From Turnera subulata (taxonomy: Eukaryota; Streptophyta; Magnoliopsida; Malpighiales; Passifloraceae): DNA of 64,000 nt. Of this stretch, positions 10,798 through 22,910 are shown in pieces (positions within the stretch are counted from its first letter, which is position 1; each line of letters starts with the position of its first letter). The stretch is from positions 224,699 through 288,698 of the forward strand of contig JAKUCV010003579.1 of assembly GCA_028386065.3 (NCBI GenBank). Reading direction: 5' to 3'. The translations under genes and the position numbers were made by a program. The notes beneath the pieces were generated by a model. The model did no database searches. It was not told the origin of the DNA and worked only from the letters and a program-made list of their open reading frames with translations.

Positions 10798-11914
10798 CTT
10801 CGGACCGGTCATTGTCTTCAGAGTTGAGTAATCGGCCAAAGTGAGGATGGATTTCCTTCAATATGTGCCTGTATTACTCGGTTATTGTGTTTGATGATTA
10901 TTGCACTGTTGGTTGTTGCATTTGCTGTGGTTTGATTCGGGATGTTTATCCCAGTGTCCTGATTGTTTTTGGGATGTTTATCCCCGTGCTTTGAGTTTTG
11001 GATGTCTATTGCTGTGTCTTTTGGTATTAAGTATAATGGGTTAAATAATAACTTGTGATAAGGATGTCGATCCTCGGTTTTGGATGGGATGTCTATCCCG
11101 GTGTTTTGGTTAGGGATGTTGATCCCTGTGACTTGGTTTTGAATGATGATAATATAATTGTCACGTGGTAAGTAGTGGTACGACTCGATGGTTTAAGACT
11201 GTTTTGTGGTGGCCATGACCTGGGTTACTTGTGGTAAGCATGTCTATGCTTGGGATGTCTATCCCGTGATTATATTTGGGATGTCTATCCCTGGGTTCTT
11301 ATTTTTGGGATGTCGATCCCTGGGCTCTCTTGATTTGGTCTGGCACCCGAAATATGTTGAGAACCAGGTCTGACCCCTAGCTTATCCGTGACAGGGCCTG
11401 GAGAAGTTAAAATTGGAAATTGGATTTTTATTTGAGTCTTTTGGGTCTTGGACCAGTTTTGGGTCGAGTCTTTTGATTTGTTTTATTTTGGTTGTTATGC
11501 CTGTGTTTTCTACTTGAGTAACTTATAGTGTTGCATATTGATCGTCTATCCATGGTTGTGAGCACTTCGGACTCACCCCTCACCTGCGGGCTTTCATCCC
11601 GTAGGTTGAGTTATTTGTGGTTCAGGTTTGATGCATTCCAGACACGCTGCGGCGTTATCCCTTAAACAGGATTCGGATCCATAGTTTGCATCAGTGTCGC
11701 ATACAGTGTCTTTGTGAGTTATTAAGTCTTCCGCTGTGCTATTTATTGTTATTGTTGGGCCTTGGGCCGGTTGTGATGTTATTGAAGTTTATATTTTGGG
11801 CTGTTGAGCCAGAATTACTGATGTATACACTGTATGTTGAGCTTTATTTGGTTGGGTTGTTACAGTTCCGGCACGTGTTTACTGTGTATAGTAAATACGG
11901 GTCGGGGCGTTTCA
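10798..11914 (+). repeat. Right arm of the LTR palindrome
   Basis: 1117 bp, the reverse complement of 9478-10593. It ends ..GTCGGGGCGTTTCA at 11914, the usual CA terminus, followed directly by the TAACT duplication. Confidence 0.88.
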
Positions 11915-11969
11915 TAACTATTCTTTTTTATATTTAATTATTTTTAAATACACGCATAAATTTTAGTTT

Positions 11970-13970
11970 TTTTTTTTTTGAGAATCAAAATTTCTGGAGT
12001 CCCAGTATCATGGGAATGCAAAAATATACAATCACTTGAATCTCAACTGAAAGTCAGGGGATGAAGCATGAAAAGCTAGGAAAAATGAATTCCCAAAAAG
12101 TACAAAAAGCTAACATATCAGGGAATAGAAGTCTCCTCCATAAATTTGATAATCCAGCAATTGGATCACGGATAATTGTGCAAATCTCCACAACAATACT
12201 TGCAGGAGGTCTAAAAAGACGGCTAAAAGTTCAGGAATTCCGCTCCTTCCACAGGCAATAAATGGTAGCATTCCAAGCAATACGCAAAATCATTGACTTC
12301 AACGTTCTTTTCGGGAGATTTTGTATAGCCCAAGAGAAATCAGAATGCCCAACATCCAATAGAGTAGCTTGTAAGACATAAGAAGAATAGGTGAGGCAGC
12401 GATTATCATAGACTAAGCCCCAATTTTTAAGTCTTAAGTCTTGCATGAGTATAGAGCTTATCAAGTACTGCCAACCAAGCAATAAAATTGTGCTTGGGTA
12501 TATGTGGAGGCCCCCAAAGCAATTTATACCAACTGACTCTAGGCTTTTTGTCACGAATATGCTCCCAAGCACTCTTAACTGTAAAATTCCCAGAGGCAGA
12601 CCATTTCCAAACAATCTGGTCAGGATCAACAATTCTTGGATGAATAGCACTAGACACTTGCTGTTGAATTTGTGATGATAAAGCATATCTACTAGAAAGC
12701 CAATTCCATCCATTACTATTCAAGACAAAATCAACAGTAGCATACAGTGGGATTCTGACATTGAAAACATTCCTCATAGTGGCAAAACAAGCAAGAGAAG
12801 ATATCTCTGAGTTGAAAAAGTTTGTGAATATTCCAAGAAGAATCAATTAGGGCATCCAAGCACCAAATACTTTGCCTCGTAATACATAATTCTTAACCCA
12901 AGCAACCCAAAGAGACCCTCCCTCAAGTAAAAGACTCCACAAGTTTCTAGCCACACATTTAGTCGTTTTATACCAAGGCCACCTTCTTGCTTTGGCCAAC
13001 ATAAGTCAGACCAGGCAACTTTTGCTTTCCTAGCATTGGTACTTGTTCAAGCTGAACACTTACTTTCAATTAGCTTCAAGACTTTAGAAGACAGAATAAA
13101 AATATTGCTCCAGTAATTCTGAATGCTTTTTTTTTTGATACTAAGTAATTCTGAATGCTAAAAAGGACAGATATAACAATATGAAAGAAATTTGGAATGC
13201 CAGTTAATTCTGCTCAAAATTTTATCAAGAAGTGGTTGACAAGTAGAAATTGTTAGTTTTCCACAAACTAAAGGCGCTCCAAGATACCTTACTGTTAGAG
13301 TACCTCGTTTGAAACCACATATAGTAAGAAATTGTTCAACTTGCAACTCATATACACCAGCAAAAAAAGCTTCACATTTTTGCGGATTGAATTGAAAACC
13401 AGAAAGCATATAGAATTCTTGCAAGATTTCAGTAATAGAGTTGGCATCTTGGAGACTACCGTCACTGAAGATCAAGATCATCCGTAAAACACAAGTGTGA
13501 GAGTTGAATTTTAGAGCATTTAGGATGGTAAGGAAATTGGAAGCTTAAGAAGCCTCATTAAACATGGAAGAAAGAATCTCTAAGATAAAACAAACAAATA
13601 AGGAGAAAGGGAATCTCCTTGTCGAACACCTTTACCACCACCAAAGAAACCACAAGAACTAGCATTAACAATGACTGAAAATTTTACATAGGAGAAACAC
13701 GTTTTGAGGAGGAAAATTCGTAGCTGCTAGGACGTTAAAAAGAAATCCCCAATCAACGGAATCAAAAACTTTCATGATATCAATCTTTAGTGTACAACTA
13801 GCACCTTCTTGACGATGAAAGTTTCTAACCAACTCATGTGCCAACACTACATGGTCAATGTCCGATTTGCACAAGACTGGACGGTCACGAATGATAGTTT
13901 AAAAGTAAGATATTGAATATTTATGAATAAAGCGGCTAAAACATTGGTCAACATTTGTTCTAGCAATACC
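11970..13970 (-). mobile_element. L1-type LINE fragment, 5'-truncated
   Basis: A run of T on the plus strand near 11970-11982 is the poly(A) tail of a minus-strand LINE. Rightward come the 3' UTR, a C-terminal zinc-binding domain and RT fragments. The 5' limit near 13.9-14.0 kb is uncertain, and no target duplication was found. 5' truncation is usual for LINEs. It sits in Helitron A, just right of the palindromic insertion. Confidence 0.75.
12231..13905 (-). pseudogene. LINE ORF2 remnant: RT and zf-RVT domain
   Basis: In protein order the pieces are as follows. 13874-13665 has DHVVLAHELVRNFHR and the LKIDIMKVFDSVDW block with the first RT Asp. 13481-13158 has the palm/thumb pieces FNPQKCEAFFAG and VRYLGAPLVCGKL. 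12846-12427 has the zf-RVT-like DQIVWKWSASGNFTVKSAWE and KLLWGPPHIPKHNFIAWLA. 12713-12231 has IAWNATIYCLWKERNS at the C-terminus. The frames are separated by stops and shifts, so this is dead. An endonuclease domain is not visible. The family is the non-LTR L1 type common in plants. Confidence 0.82.
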
Positions 13971-15220
13971 ATTATTTGCAATAGTAGTGCATTTCTAGAA
14001 CAATACTTAATTGGTTCAAGTTAGTACTCAGTTTGTTAGAAAAATGAATTAGTAAGTTCTAATTTATTTTTTAGATAGGGTTAGGAATAGAAACATTCAA
14101 TTTATTTTTTGTTCTTATTTTTTAATATATTTTTATTATTTATTTTAATATTTAATATATTATCAAATTTTTTAAATTTAGAAGAATATTATATGAAGAA
14201 AGATGTTTTATAATGCTATTTTATTTTATGATGACTTCGTACATTATATTAAGATAAGATTTTCCTGTAATTATTTTTATAGCCTTATCTTTTTTTCACT
14301 TGTGTTAGTTCTTTTATTTTGTAACCTCCAGTTTTTCTAAAGAACTATATAAGTCATTGGAAAATAATTTTTTTAAAATTTATATTTATTCCTTAATTCT
14401 TGTATTTTTTTTTAGATTACATATTAACTATATTTTTTTAGTGATTAAAATAGTGCAATATATTTTCAGATTTTAAAAGCTTAATATTTTTAAAATATAA
14501 TATATTATGTTTACTTTATGCATTTGTCTTTCACGCGGATTTTTTAAATGTCTATAGTACGTTTTACAATCATTTTTCTTAGATTTTTTATATACAAGTA
14601 TTATAGTTAGCACAAAAATATAATTCACTTGATGAAAATATTTTTTAACCTAATTATGGATCTTAGTGTCTAGTGACACTTTGTAATTACTAGTATACAT
14701 TTTTTTTTTGTCGATTTTACATATAGTTCTTGAAAAAATATGAATAAGAGCTTTCATATTATTAGTTTTACTTTGAGAAGGACATGTAAACTCTTGTCAT
14801 TTTAGGATAGGAATTGAAATGAAAAGTATTATCATTATAAGATTTGAAAATTTGAATTTTTTATAACAAATTTTTCTAAAATTTTTTGTTAATAATATTA
14901 GTAATATTGGTTAATCCTAGTGATGTCATGAAAAGCTACAACAAATTGCATAAGATAGAATACACCCATTGTGAAGAACTGTAAAACCTACAAAATTAGA
15001 ACCAATCAATGGATTATTTTATCAATAATTTGTTCAACATAAAGCTTGGGAAATCATCTCTGATCTACATTACAAAAATTAAATGTTGGCTAGTCATTAG
15101 CTACAATTGAAAATATAATGAATAGATTCTGGTTAGTAATAAAATAGATTAACTTGTTGATAATACACTTAGAGCACATCCCTCATGAATTTTCATGATT
15201 ATTATTCTTCGTAATCATTG
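13971..15220 (-). other. Helitron A interior, AT-rich, no gene
   Basis: No coding sequence is seen. The right end (15165-15220: CACATCCCTCATGA, ATTATTATTCTTCGTAATC) is homologous to 42885-42935 in Helitron B. The homology resumes at 27155, which marks the position of the solo LTR insertion. Confidence 0.55.
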
Positions 15221-16620
15221 TGTAGATCCAAAGTGGCTAGAGGGGGTGTGAATTAGCCATTTTTTGCTTAATCTAAGGAGAGGGTTAGAGATATTGACAC
15301 AAAGGATTTATAGTGGTTCACCACACAGGACTACTTCCACTACTCAAGGAGTCCACCTTGAGATTTGTAACCTTCACTAACCTTGGTTTTTACGGGATCA
15401 CCAATAACCTATAGTATAGGGTTTTACCTAGGCTAACTTCTAACCTCTCTTACCCACAAGCTAATCTAAGCTTTGCTCTTGAAGTTCCCAGTAAGATATC
15501 TCCTATCCTACCTCACTCAATTGGTTTCTTCATAAATCAAACCAACAAAGCCTATCTCTCACAAATTTTTTTAAGGTGCAACTTACAAACCTTCTCTCAA
15601 AGCTAATTCTAGCTTTCCTTATCACTAATCAGCTCATAAGATACTCATAAACTTATCTAAGATATAATCCTCTCTCAAGATATCTTCATGAGTGACTCAC
15701 TCAACAGATTTACAAGGATGTTTTGAACACTCAAGCTTAGCTAATTTCTCATTTCTTTCTCCATTGGCAGCTCTAACATTCTTCATCAATTAGTCTTCCT
15801 TATATAGAGGCAAGGGGGAAGAAGCCTCCAAGAGTAACAACTATGTGTCACTGTCAGTTGCATCGAGTTCTGGCATGAAAGGCGCCACAACGTTCAAATC
15901 CCTGAGTAGTCACTCTCACTCTGCACCTTTTGTGAAGATTAAGGTTATTGCTCACATGCTGATTTCATATGAACGTTAAGAGAGGAAGCTACAACTTATT
16001 TGAATCATCCTGTGTAGTTCCAGAAGTATAGAGTACTAGGTTCTTTTGACTTCCTTGTAATAGGTTAGCTTGACACAAAGACTAAAGAAAGCCAAAGACC
16101 AAAGAAAGCCAACTTTCATCTATCTACTATCGTTATCAGATTTGTCATTGAAGGCGCCAGATTGTCAACGTTCCATTTACCTATAGTCGCTTTCATGCTT
16201 TGGCACGAGACACACCATTCAACAGCTTTTTGTCACTGTTGTCATTGTTTAGCATAGTCCTAGGTTGGACCTAGGAATTATGAATCCTCTGACTTGTGAT
16301 TCATTGTAGTGCCTTTAAACATCAACTCAGTGTCCATAAATATAATGCCTGAGGTTGTTTGACTGATAGCCATAGAGATTAAACAATCAAAAGTGGCATG
16401 GGAGCTTTTCGATGAAAGCGACCCTTCATTCCCACTAACACAATCTTCAAACTTGATGAAAGTGAGCTGCAGCACTTTGAATACAACCTGTAGAGTTTAA
16501 TAATATATAAAACACTAGGTTTTGTCCACTTGAATAGGTTATTAGATAAAGCATAAAGAATAAGAAAGCTAACCCATATAAAAGTGACATTTCACCACCA
16601 CTACACACAAAGACTAAGGT

Positions 16621-19412
16621 TGAAGCGCCCCGACCCGTATTTACCGTACAGGGTAAACATATGCAAGAACTGTTCTTATTACAGTAGCAGACAGTATATA
16701 CAATATAAAATACAGTACAAAGCAATCCCAAATACAACATCCGTCACCCGATCCCGGGGACTATTATTCAAGCCACAACAGCAGTAGCAGAAAACATATG
16801 ATACAACAACAGAAGTAATACAGCAACACAGCAACATATAAAATACAACAGCAGAAGTCTTAGAATGAGATGCACCGGAGGTATGGATCCGGGGACTGGT
16901 GGAGTAGAAACAGCAGCTGGCCGAACCACGAACCTGTACTACGAGCAACTTATCCTACGAGATGAAACCCCGCAGGCGAGGGGTGAGTCCGAAGTGCTCA
17001 CCGACGAAGGATAAACAGTAATATGCAGGCAAACACAATACTTTCGAAGGAAATACAAGCAAAAGACAAGTCATAGAATCAACCAAAACATAACTGAGCC
17101 AAGACCAAAAGAATGATTATTATTATTACCAATTTTATCTTTCAGGGACCTGCCACTGGACAAGCTAGGGTCGTACCTGGTTATTAACATGTTCTGGGTG
17201 CTAGATCAAACCAAGAGAGCCCAGGGATCGACATCCCAAAAATATAATAATCCGGGATAGACATCCCAAGCATAGACATGCTTATCACAAGTAACACAGA
17301 TCATAGCCACCACAAAACAGTCTCTAACCATCGAGTCGTACCACTACTTTCCAAGTGACAATAAAATCGTCAACACAACTTCCAATTATCCAATTATCTC
17401 AGATTATCCACAATCAATTAATCAACAACCAAAACAGCAATAACACCACAATCAAACTCAATTGGCTCAGCAGTTCAATCAAACAAATAATTACCAGAGA
17501 AACAAACATAGTATTATGTGCGACATATCAAAAGTTATCCATCCTCACCTTAGCCGATTTTCCTACTCCTGAAAATCCTCGAAATGTCCCGGCTCTGGCT
17601 CCTCGGAATACTGCTCGTTATCAACTCCTATATCAAACAATAATACATGCACACATAAGATGATATGCAAATGCCAGACTAATACTGTAAGCCGTAAAAT
17701 AAATACTGACTCGTCTCGGTACTCCCCCGGGTTATTCCCATTATCATCATAATTCACCATTTATTTTCAAGTGTCAAATTACCATACTATACTTATACTT
17801 ATACCCAGATATTATTCCGGTATAATACTTACTTTGATAATACCCTTTCCAAAGATATATTTTTTTTTTGTAATCATAATTATTTATCATAGCATATATT
17901 CTTTTCTAAAAATATTTCCTTAAAATTTATATAACATATATTCTTTTTATTAAAAATACAACTACCGTAAAATAATTTTTCCAAAAAAATAATGATAACA
18001 TATATATATATATTTCTTAAAATATTCTCACCAGAATTACTTACCATAATATAATTTTCTTGGAAATTATGCATGTACTTATATATAATATATCAAGAGT
18101 ATTTACCATATAATAATTTCAAAGGCAATAATTCATATCATAATTACCTCAACTTTTCAAAATACCACAATTTATACTTCCCATAATATAATCATATATT
18201 CCCCAAAATATATATTTTTTTTCAGAAGTATATATATCATTTATTATTATTTTTTTTAATAAACTGGGCCAGCCCAAAATAATCTGGGCCAACCCAGAAC
18301 CAAAGGCCAAGAGGACCAACCCAGGACCAAGGCTTGAACCCACGTCCACGGGTCAGCCCACGCGGAACCGGGTCACCCCGACCCATGGGAATCCATCTGG
18401 GTCGAAACCTCTCAAATGGGTCTTCTACAACCTGCCATGCTCACCTAGACGAACGGCGAATCGGCGGCGCGAGACTAGCGGCGAGGCGACGGTGACGAGG
18501 AAGGCGACGTGGAAGAGGGGAGACGGCGTCGCGACAGAAGGGAGGCGGTGGTGGTTCGTGTAGTGGAGGTCGGGTCGTCGGCTGGTGGCTGCAGGACTCG
18601 GGCGGCGTCGTCGCGAGAGAGGAGGAGGACGCGGGCGGTGTGTTGGTGGTCGATTGCGCTTGCCGGTGGTGGTGCTGCACGCGGTGGTGTTGTCGCAGGT
18701 GATGGCTGACCGGCTATCCCGGGTAGGTGGTGTTCACGGTGGTGTGTGGAGGAGAAAGGAAGATGGTAGTGGCGGTGTGTGGTGGTGAGGTGGCGGCAGC
18801 CCCTTCTTCTTTTCTTTTCTTTTTTTTTCTGTTTCTTTTTTTTTCTATTTTCTTTTCTCTTTTTTTTTTTCTAGTTTGTAGTGAAGGAAGAAACTGGGCT
18901 TTTTTGTAGAAACAACGAAGGAGGATTTGTGTTTTGCAGGGAAAACAAGGAAGGGAACTGGGTGATGGGTTTGCAGGCAGGAGAAGGGTGTGATGATGAT
19001 GACATGCAGGAGGATGATGAATTTTTGACGTGAAACACAGGATGTGCATCATGGGTGTCACAGGGAAGTGCAAGCTTTCACAAGCATAACAGGAGGAGGC
19101 GGCTGCATAATTCAATTATGTAGTTGTGTCCCGTCCGGACCAGAAAATAACTATAATACCCCCTAGACTTTATTTTTGGTCCGATACTTCGAGGATAAAC
19201 CTGACTTTTTTTAAGATTCCTGGACCCGAAAAATTCCAACTTTGGTCTGTAAAATCCGCTAAAAAATCCCCAACATGGGATAGAGCTCGGTTTTAGAATC
19301 CGATGCCCGATTTACCATGAAATAATTACCAAAGATTATTTTATATGGTAAATTACTGTACAAAGCATTTTACAGTCCGGTAAAAATATAAATTTTTACC
19401 CGGGCTGTTACA
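16621..19412 (-). repeat. 3' LTR of element A
   Basis: 2792 bp. On the minus strand it begins TGTAACAGCCCGGG at 19412 and ends ..GGGGCGCTTCA at 16621. It contains a GC-rich leader with pyrimidine/purine-rich runs (about 18430-18900) and GGGAT-N4-ATCCC motifs at 17224-17267. It differs from the 5' LTR mainly by short indels near 18000 and 24795. Confidence 0.92.
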
Positions 19413-19448
19413 GTCTACCCCCTTAAAAGAATTTTGTCCCCGAAATTC
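19413..19448 (-). other. Polypurine tract and conserved pol-end module, element A
   Basis: Read on the minus strand, GAATTTCGGGGACAAAATTC (19429-19448) overlaps the TGA that ends pol. It is followed by TTTTAAGGGGGTAGAC against the LTR. The purine run is the expected plus-strand primer. Related modules lie at 35371-35390, 52194-52213, 54337-54356 and 60406-60426. Confidence 0.75.
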
Positions 19449-20913
19449 ACTCCGAACTGGGGAAGAGATGCGGATGCTGGGACCGCATATGCTCCTCGAC
19501 TTCCCATGTTGACTCGTTAGCGGAATGCTTACTCCACTTAACCTTTACCATGGGAATGGTGCGGTTCTGTAACTGCCGTACTTCCCGAGCAAGAATCTGT
19601 TTCGACACTTCTGTGTAGGTAAGATCTTCTGCTACCTCAACATCCACTGGGGCCACAATATGACTAGGGTCCGTTTGATATCTCCTCAGCATAGAGACAT
19701 GGAACACGTCATGAATACGTGATAGCTCATCAGGTAAAGATAACCTGTAAGCTAGTGGTCCAATTCTCTCCACAATCTCATAGGGTCCGATATACCTTGG
19801 GCTCACCTTTCCTCTCTTGCCGAACCTAATCACACCCTTCCAAGGTGCTACTCCGAGGAAAACCTTCTCACCAACATTGTACTCCATCTCACGTCGCTGT
19901 TTGTCGGCGTAGCTCTTCTGCCGATCCTGAGCAGCTCTCATACACTGTCTCACCGTCTGGATCTTGTCCACTGTCTGTTGGACTAAATTCGGTCCAACAA
20001 TCAGTCTCATACCTTCTTCATCCCAACACACTGGACTTCTACTCTTCCTTCCATAGAGGGCCTCAAAAGGTGGCATACCAATGCTGGAATGGTAGCTGTT
20101 GTTATAAGCAAACTCTGCCAAGGGTAGATACTTATCCCAACTCCCACTAAAGTTAAGTGCACAAGCCCTTAACATGTTCTCCAGTGTCTGTATGGTCCTC
20201 TGAGACTGTCCATCTGTCTGAGGATGAAAAGCAGTGCTGAAGCTCAACTTAGTTCCCAAAGCAGCTTGTAAGCTCTTCCAAAAACGTGATGTGAACCTTG
20301 GATCTCTGTTTGAGACTATAGACTTTGGAATCCCGTGTAGTCTCACAACCTCAGCAACATACTTACCCGCCAATGTGTCCATGGTATCAGTTTGGCGAAT
20401 AGGTAGAAAATGAGCAAATTTTGTTAATCGGTCAACGATGACCCAAATAGCATCATGCTGCCTCCGAGTCATCGATAAACCAATCACAAAATCCATACTG
20501 ATCATCTCCCACTTCCACTCTGGCACTGTCAAAGATCTCAACTTTCCTCTTGGAGCCTGATGCTCAGCTTTCACCTATTGGCAAGTAAGACATCTTGCAA
20601 TATACTCAGCTACATCCTTCTTCATACGAGGCCACCAGAAATGGCTCTTCAGGTTCTGATACATCTTGGTGCTTCCAGGATGCATCACATATGGCGTCAT
20701 ATGTCCTTCTTCCAGGATCTGACTACGCAGATTACTGATATTGGGTACACATACCCATTTCCCAATCACCAGTGCTCCATCCTCAGCTATACGAAACCTG
20801 TCTTCTTTTCCACTCCTTACTCCTTCCTTTAGCTTGAGCAGGTCGGGATCTCCATCCTGTAACTCCACTATCCATCCTCTTAGATTAGACTCGACACTCA
20901 TGTGAGCCAGCAA
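19447..20913 (-). pseudogene. Integrase with chromodomain, element A
   Basis: The zinc-binding N-terminal domain is in 20913-20575 (GHMTPYVMHPGSTKMYQNLKSHFWW replaced here by its key His/His and CLTC residues) and ends at an in-frame stop. The core and C-terminus form a 375-codon open stretch (20574-19447). Of the catalytic triad, numbered in that stretch, Asp28 is kept, but the second Asp is Asn89 (VSNRDPRF) and the Glu is Gln125 (DGQSQRT). The C-terminal chromodomain is clear: MVKVKWSKHSANESTWEVEE near residues 340-365. Chromodomains direct insertion to heterochromatin by binding histone marks. With two of three catalytic acids changed, this copy cannot integrate. Confidence 0.9.
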
Positions 20914-22268
20914 ACTCCTGTATCATCCACTGTCAAGCCAACTCCCAGCTTCCTTAACTCGATAAGTGAAGACATCGAGTAACTAGTAGAGGCATCATCC
21001 GATTGTCTCCGGCTCAAAGCATTAGCTACCATATTAGCCTTTCCTGGGTGATACTCGATAGTACAAACATAATCGTTAAGCAACTCAACCCAGTGTCTTT
21101 GTCGCAGGTTAAGCTCCTTCTGAGTCATGATGTACTTAAGGCTTTTGTGGTCAGTGAAGATTCGACACTTCTCTCCAAATAAGTAGTGTCTCCATATCTT
21201 CAGAGCCAAGATCACAGCTGCCATCTCAAGATCATGTGTCGGATAATTCTTCTAATGAGTCCTCAATTGCCTAAAGGCATAGGCAACCACTCGTCCTTCT
21301 TGCATCAGCACGGCTCCTAAACCAAGTCCTGATGCATCACAAAACAACACATACTCAACACCAGGCTTCGGTATTGTCAGAACCGGTGCTGTGGTCAGCT
21401 TCCTCTTAAGCTCCTCAAAACTCTGCTGACATTCCGGGCTCCAAACAAACGCTTGTTCCTTCCTTAATAGCTTGGTCATGGGACCAGCTATCAAAGAAAA
21501 ACCTTCAATGAACCTCCGATAGTATCCTGCGAGACCAAGAAAACTTCTGACTTCGGATACATTCTTAGGTGGTTCCCATTCCAACACGGCCTTCACTTTG
21601 GCAGGGTCAACCTTTATTCCATCCCAACCTACCACATGTCCGAGGAAAGAAACTTCTCCAAGCCAAAATTCACACTTGCTGAATTTGGCATACAACTGCT
21701 TCTCCTGTAACCTCTGAAGCACTATCCTCAAATGCTCTTCGTGTTCCTCCTTGCTCTTAGAGTAGATGAGGATATCGTCGATGAAAACCACAACAAACTT
21801 ATCCAAAAACTCGTTCAAGACCAAGTGCATCAAGCACATGAACATTGCTAGTGCATTGGTAAATCTGAACGGTACCACTGTGAACTCGAAATGACCATAC
21901 CGTGTGCGGAAGGCACTCTTCGGTATGTCCTTCCCTGCAATCTTGATCTGGTGATACCCAGATCGAAGATCAATCTTGGAAAACACACTGGCTCCTTGCA
22001 GCTGATCAAATAAGTCATCAATCCTAGGCATCGGGTACTTGTTCTTAACTGTCACCTTGTTCAGCTGGCGGTAGTCTACACACATCCGCAAGCTACCATC
22101 CTTCTTCTTTACAAACAGAACTGGTGCACCCCATGGTGATGTACTGGGTCTAATGAAACTTTTTCTAACAACTCATCCAACTACTTCTTCAGCTCTTGGA
22201 GCTCTGTTGGCACCATCCTGTATGGAGCCATCGATATGGGTGTGACTCTTGGCATCAAGTCGATGGTA
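20898..22268 (-). pseudogene. Reverse transcriptase and RNase H, element A
   Basis: An uninterrupted RT stretch (22091-21252) holds MCVDYRQLN, the first Asp in [13 protein letters not shown], and the FIDDILIYS catalytic box. It runs into RNase H ([15 protein letters not shown]). Upstream, one base is missing near 22165 in the segment reading into VKKKDGSL, and a stop lies near 22180. RNase H continues in 21224-20898 ([24 protein letters not shown]). Its final conserved Asp is Asn (VANALSRR, where B has IADALSRR). The stop near 21250 and the Asp loss inactivate RNase H. Confidence 0.9.
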
Positions 22269-22271
22269 TAC

Positions 22272-22904
22272 TCAACCTCTCTGGGGTGGCAAACCTGACA
22301 AATCATTTGGGAAAACATCAATGAACTCCTTCACTACTGATATATCTCCAGGGGTAGGATCCCGTGTATCTTCACCGGTGATATGGGTCAACAAAACATC
22401 TGGACCATGCGGCTTCACTCCAGGATCCTGCATAGCAGAGATGCTACACGTAGCAGCAGCTCTCCTAATACCGGTTACCAAAACCTGTCGTCCACCATCG
22501 GAAGTCAGCAGCACTTCCTTGGTTCGACAGTTCACCATGGCATTATACCTCGACAACCAATCCATCCCTAGGATTATGTCGAATCCTCCCATGTTCATCA
22601 CGATCAATCGTGCTAAGAGAACCTCGTCATCATATGAAAGGAGAACATCTTTGCACACTTATGTTAATCTCACCACTATGCCCGCGGGTAACCTAACCCT
22701 CAATGGAGATGCTAAGCTCTCTTCCTTACAGCTATGTTGTATAGCAAAACTCTGAGCAATAAAAGAATGCGTGGCACCAGGATCAATCAAAGTGTATGCA
22801 ATACTACCGAAAGCTGTAAAGGTATCTGCAATAACATCAGCATTATCGGGATCATCCTCAGCCGTGATCACAAATGCCCTAGGAGCGGCTGCACTCTGGT
22901 TCAT
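22272..22904 (-). pseudogene. Aspartic protease, element A
   Basis: Two adjacent frames (22904-22659 and 22658-22272) carry the retropepsin-like domain. The active-site loop reads LIDPGATHSF. Pro replaces the usual Ser/Thr, but element B has the same DPGATHS, so this is a lineage trait and not decay. The GFDIILGMDWLSRYNA block follows. One break separates the halves near 22659. Confidence 0.85.
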
Positions 22905-22910
22905 GGCTGA

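Larger units (their letters stand above)
9478..11914. mobile_element. Palindromic LTR insertion: two U5 ends facing outward, TSD TAACT
   Basis: The unit begins TGAAACGCCCCGACCCG and ends with its reverse complement. Arms of about 1.1 kb surround a 204-bp GC-rich loop. Each outer tip is the 3' (U5) end of a Tekay-type LTR, as at 16621, 24179 and 32782. TAACT flanks it exactly on both sides (9473-9477 and 11915-11919), a normal 5-bp integrase duplication. No U3 end, primer site, polypurine tract or coding sequence is present. I know of no standard element class with U5 at both termini. It lies within Helitron A. Confidence 0.85.

Noticed and set aside
10530..10844. Reading frame across the palindrome loop
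   Set aside because: It and an opposite-strand frame share the same C-terminal residues only because the arms are inverted copies; there is no domain.
9478..11914. Classical foldback DNA transposon as an explanation for the palindrome
   Set aside because: The tips and arms are homologous to gypsy LTR U5 regions and the duplication is 5 bp, which fits retroviral-type integration better.
18441..19115. His/Pro-rich frames in LTR A as an LTR-encoded protein
   Set aside because: The equivalent frame in the other LTR (26256-26525) is shifted and different, so there is no sign of protein conservation.
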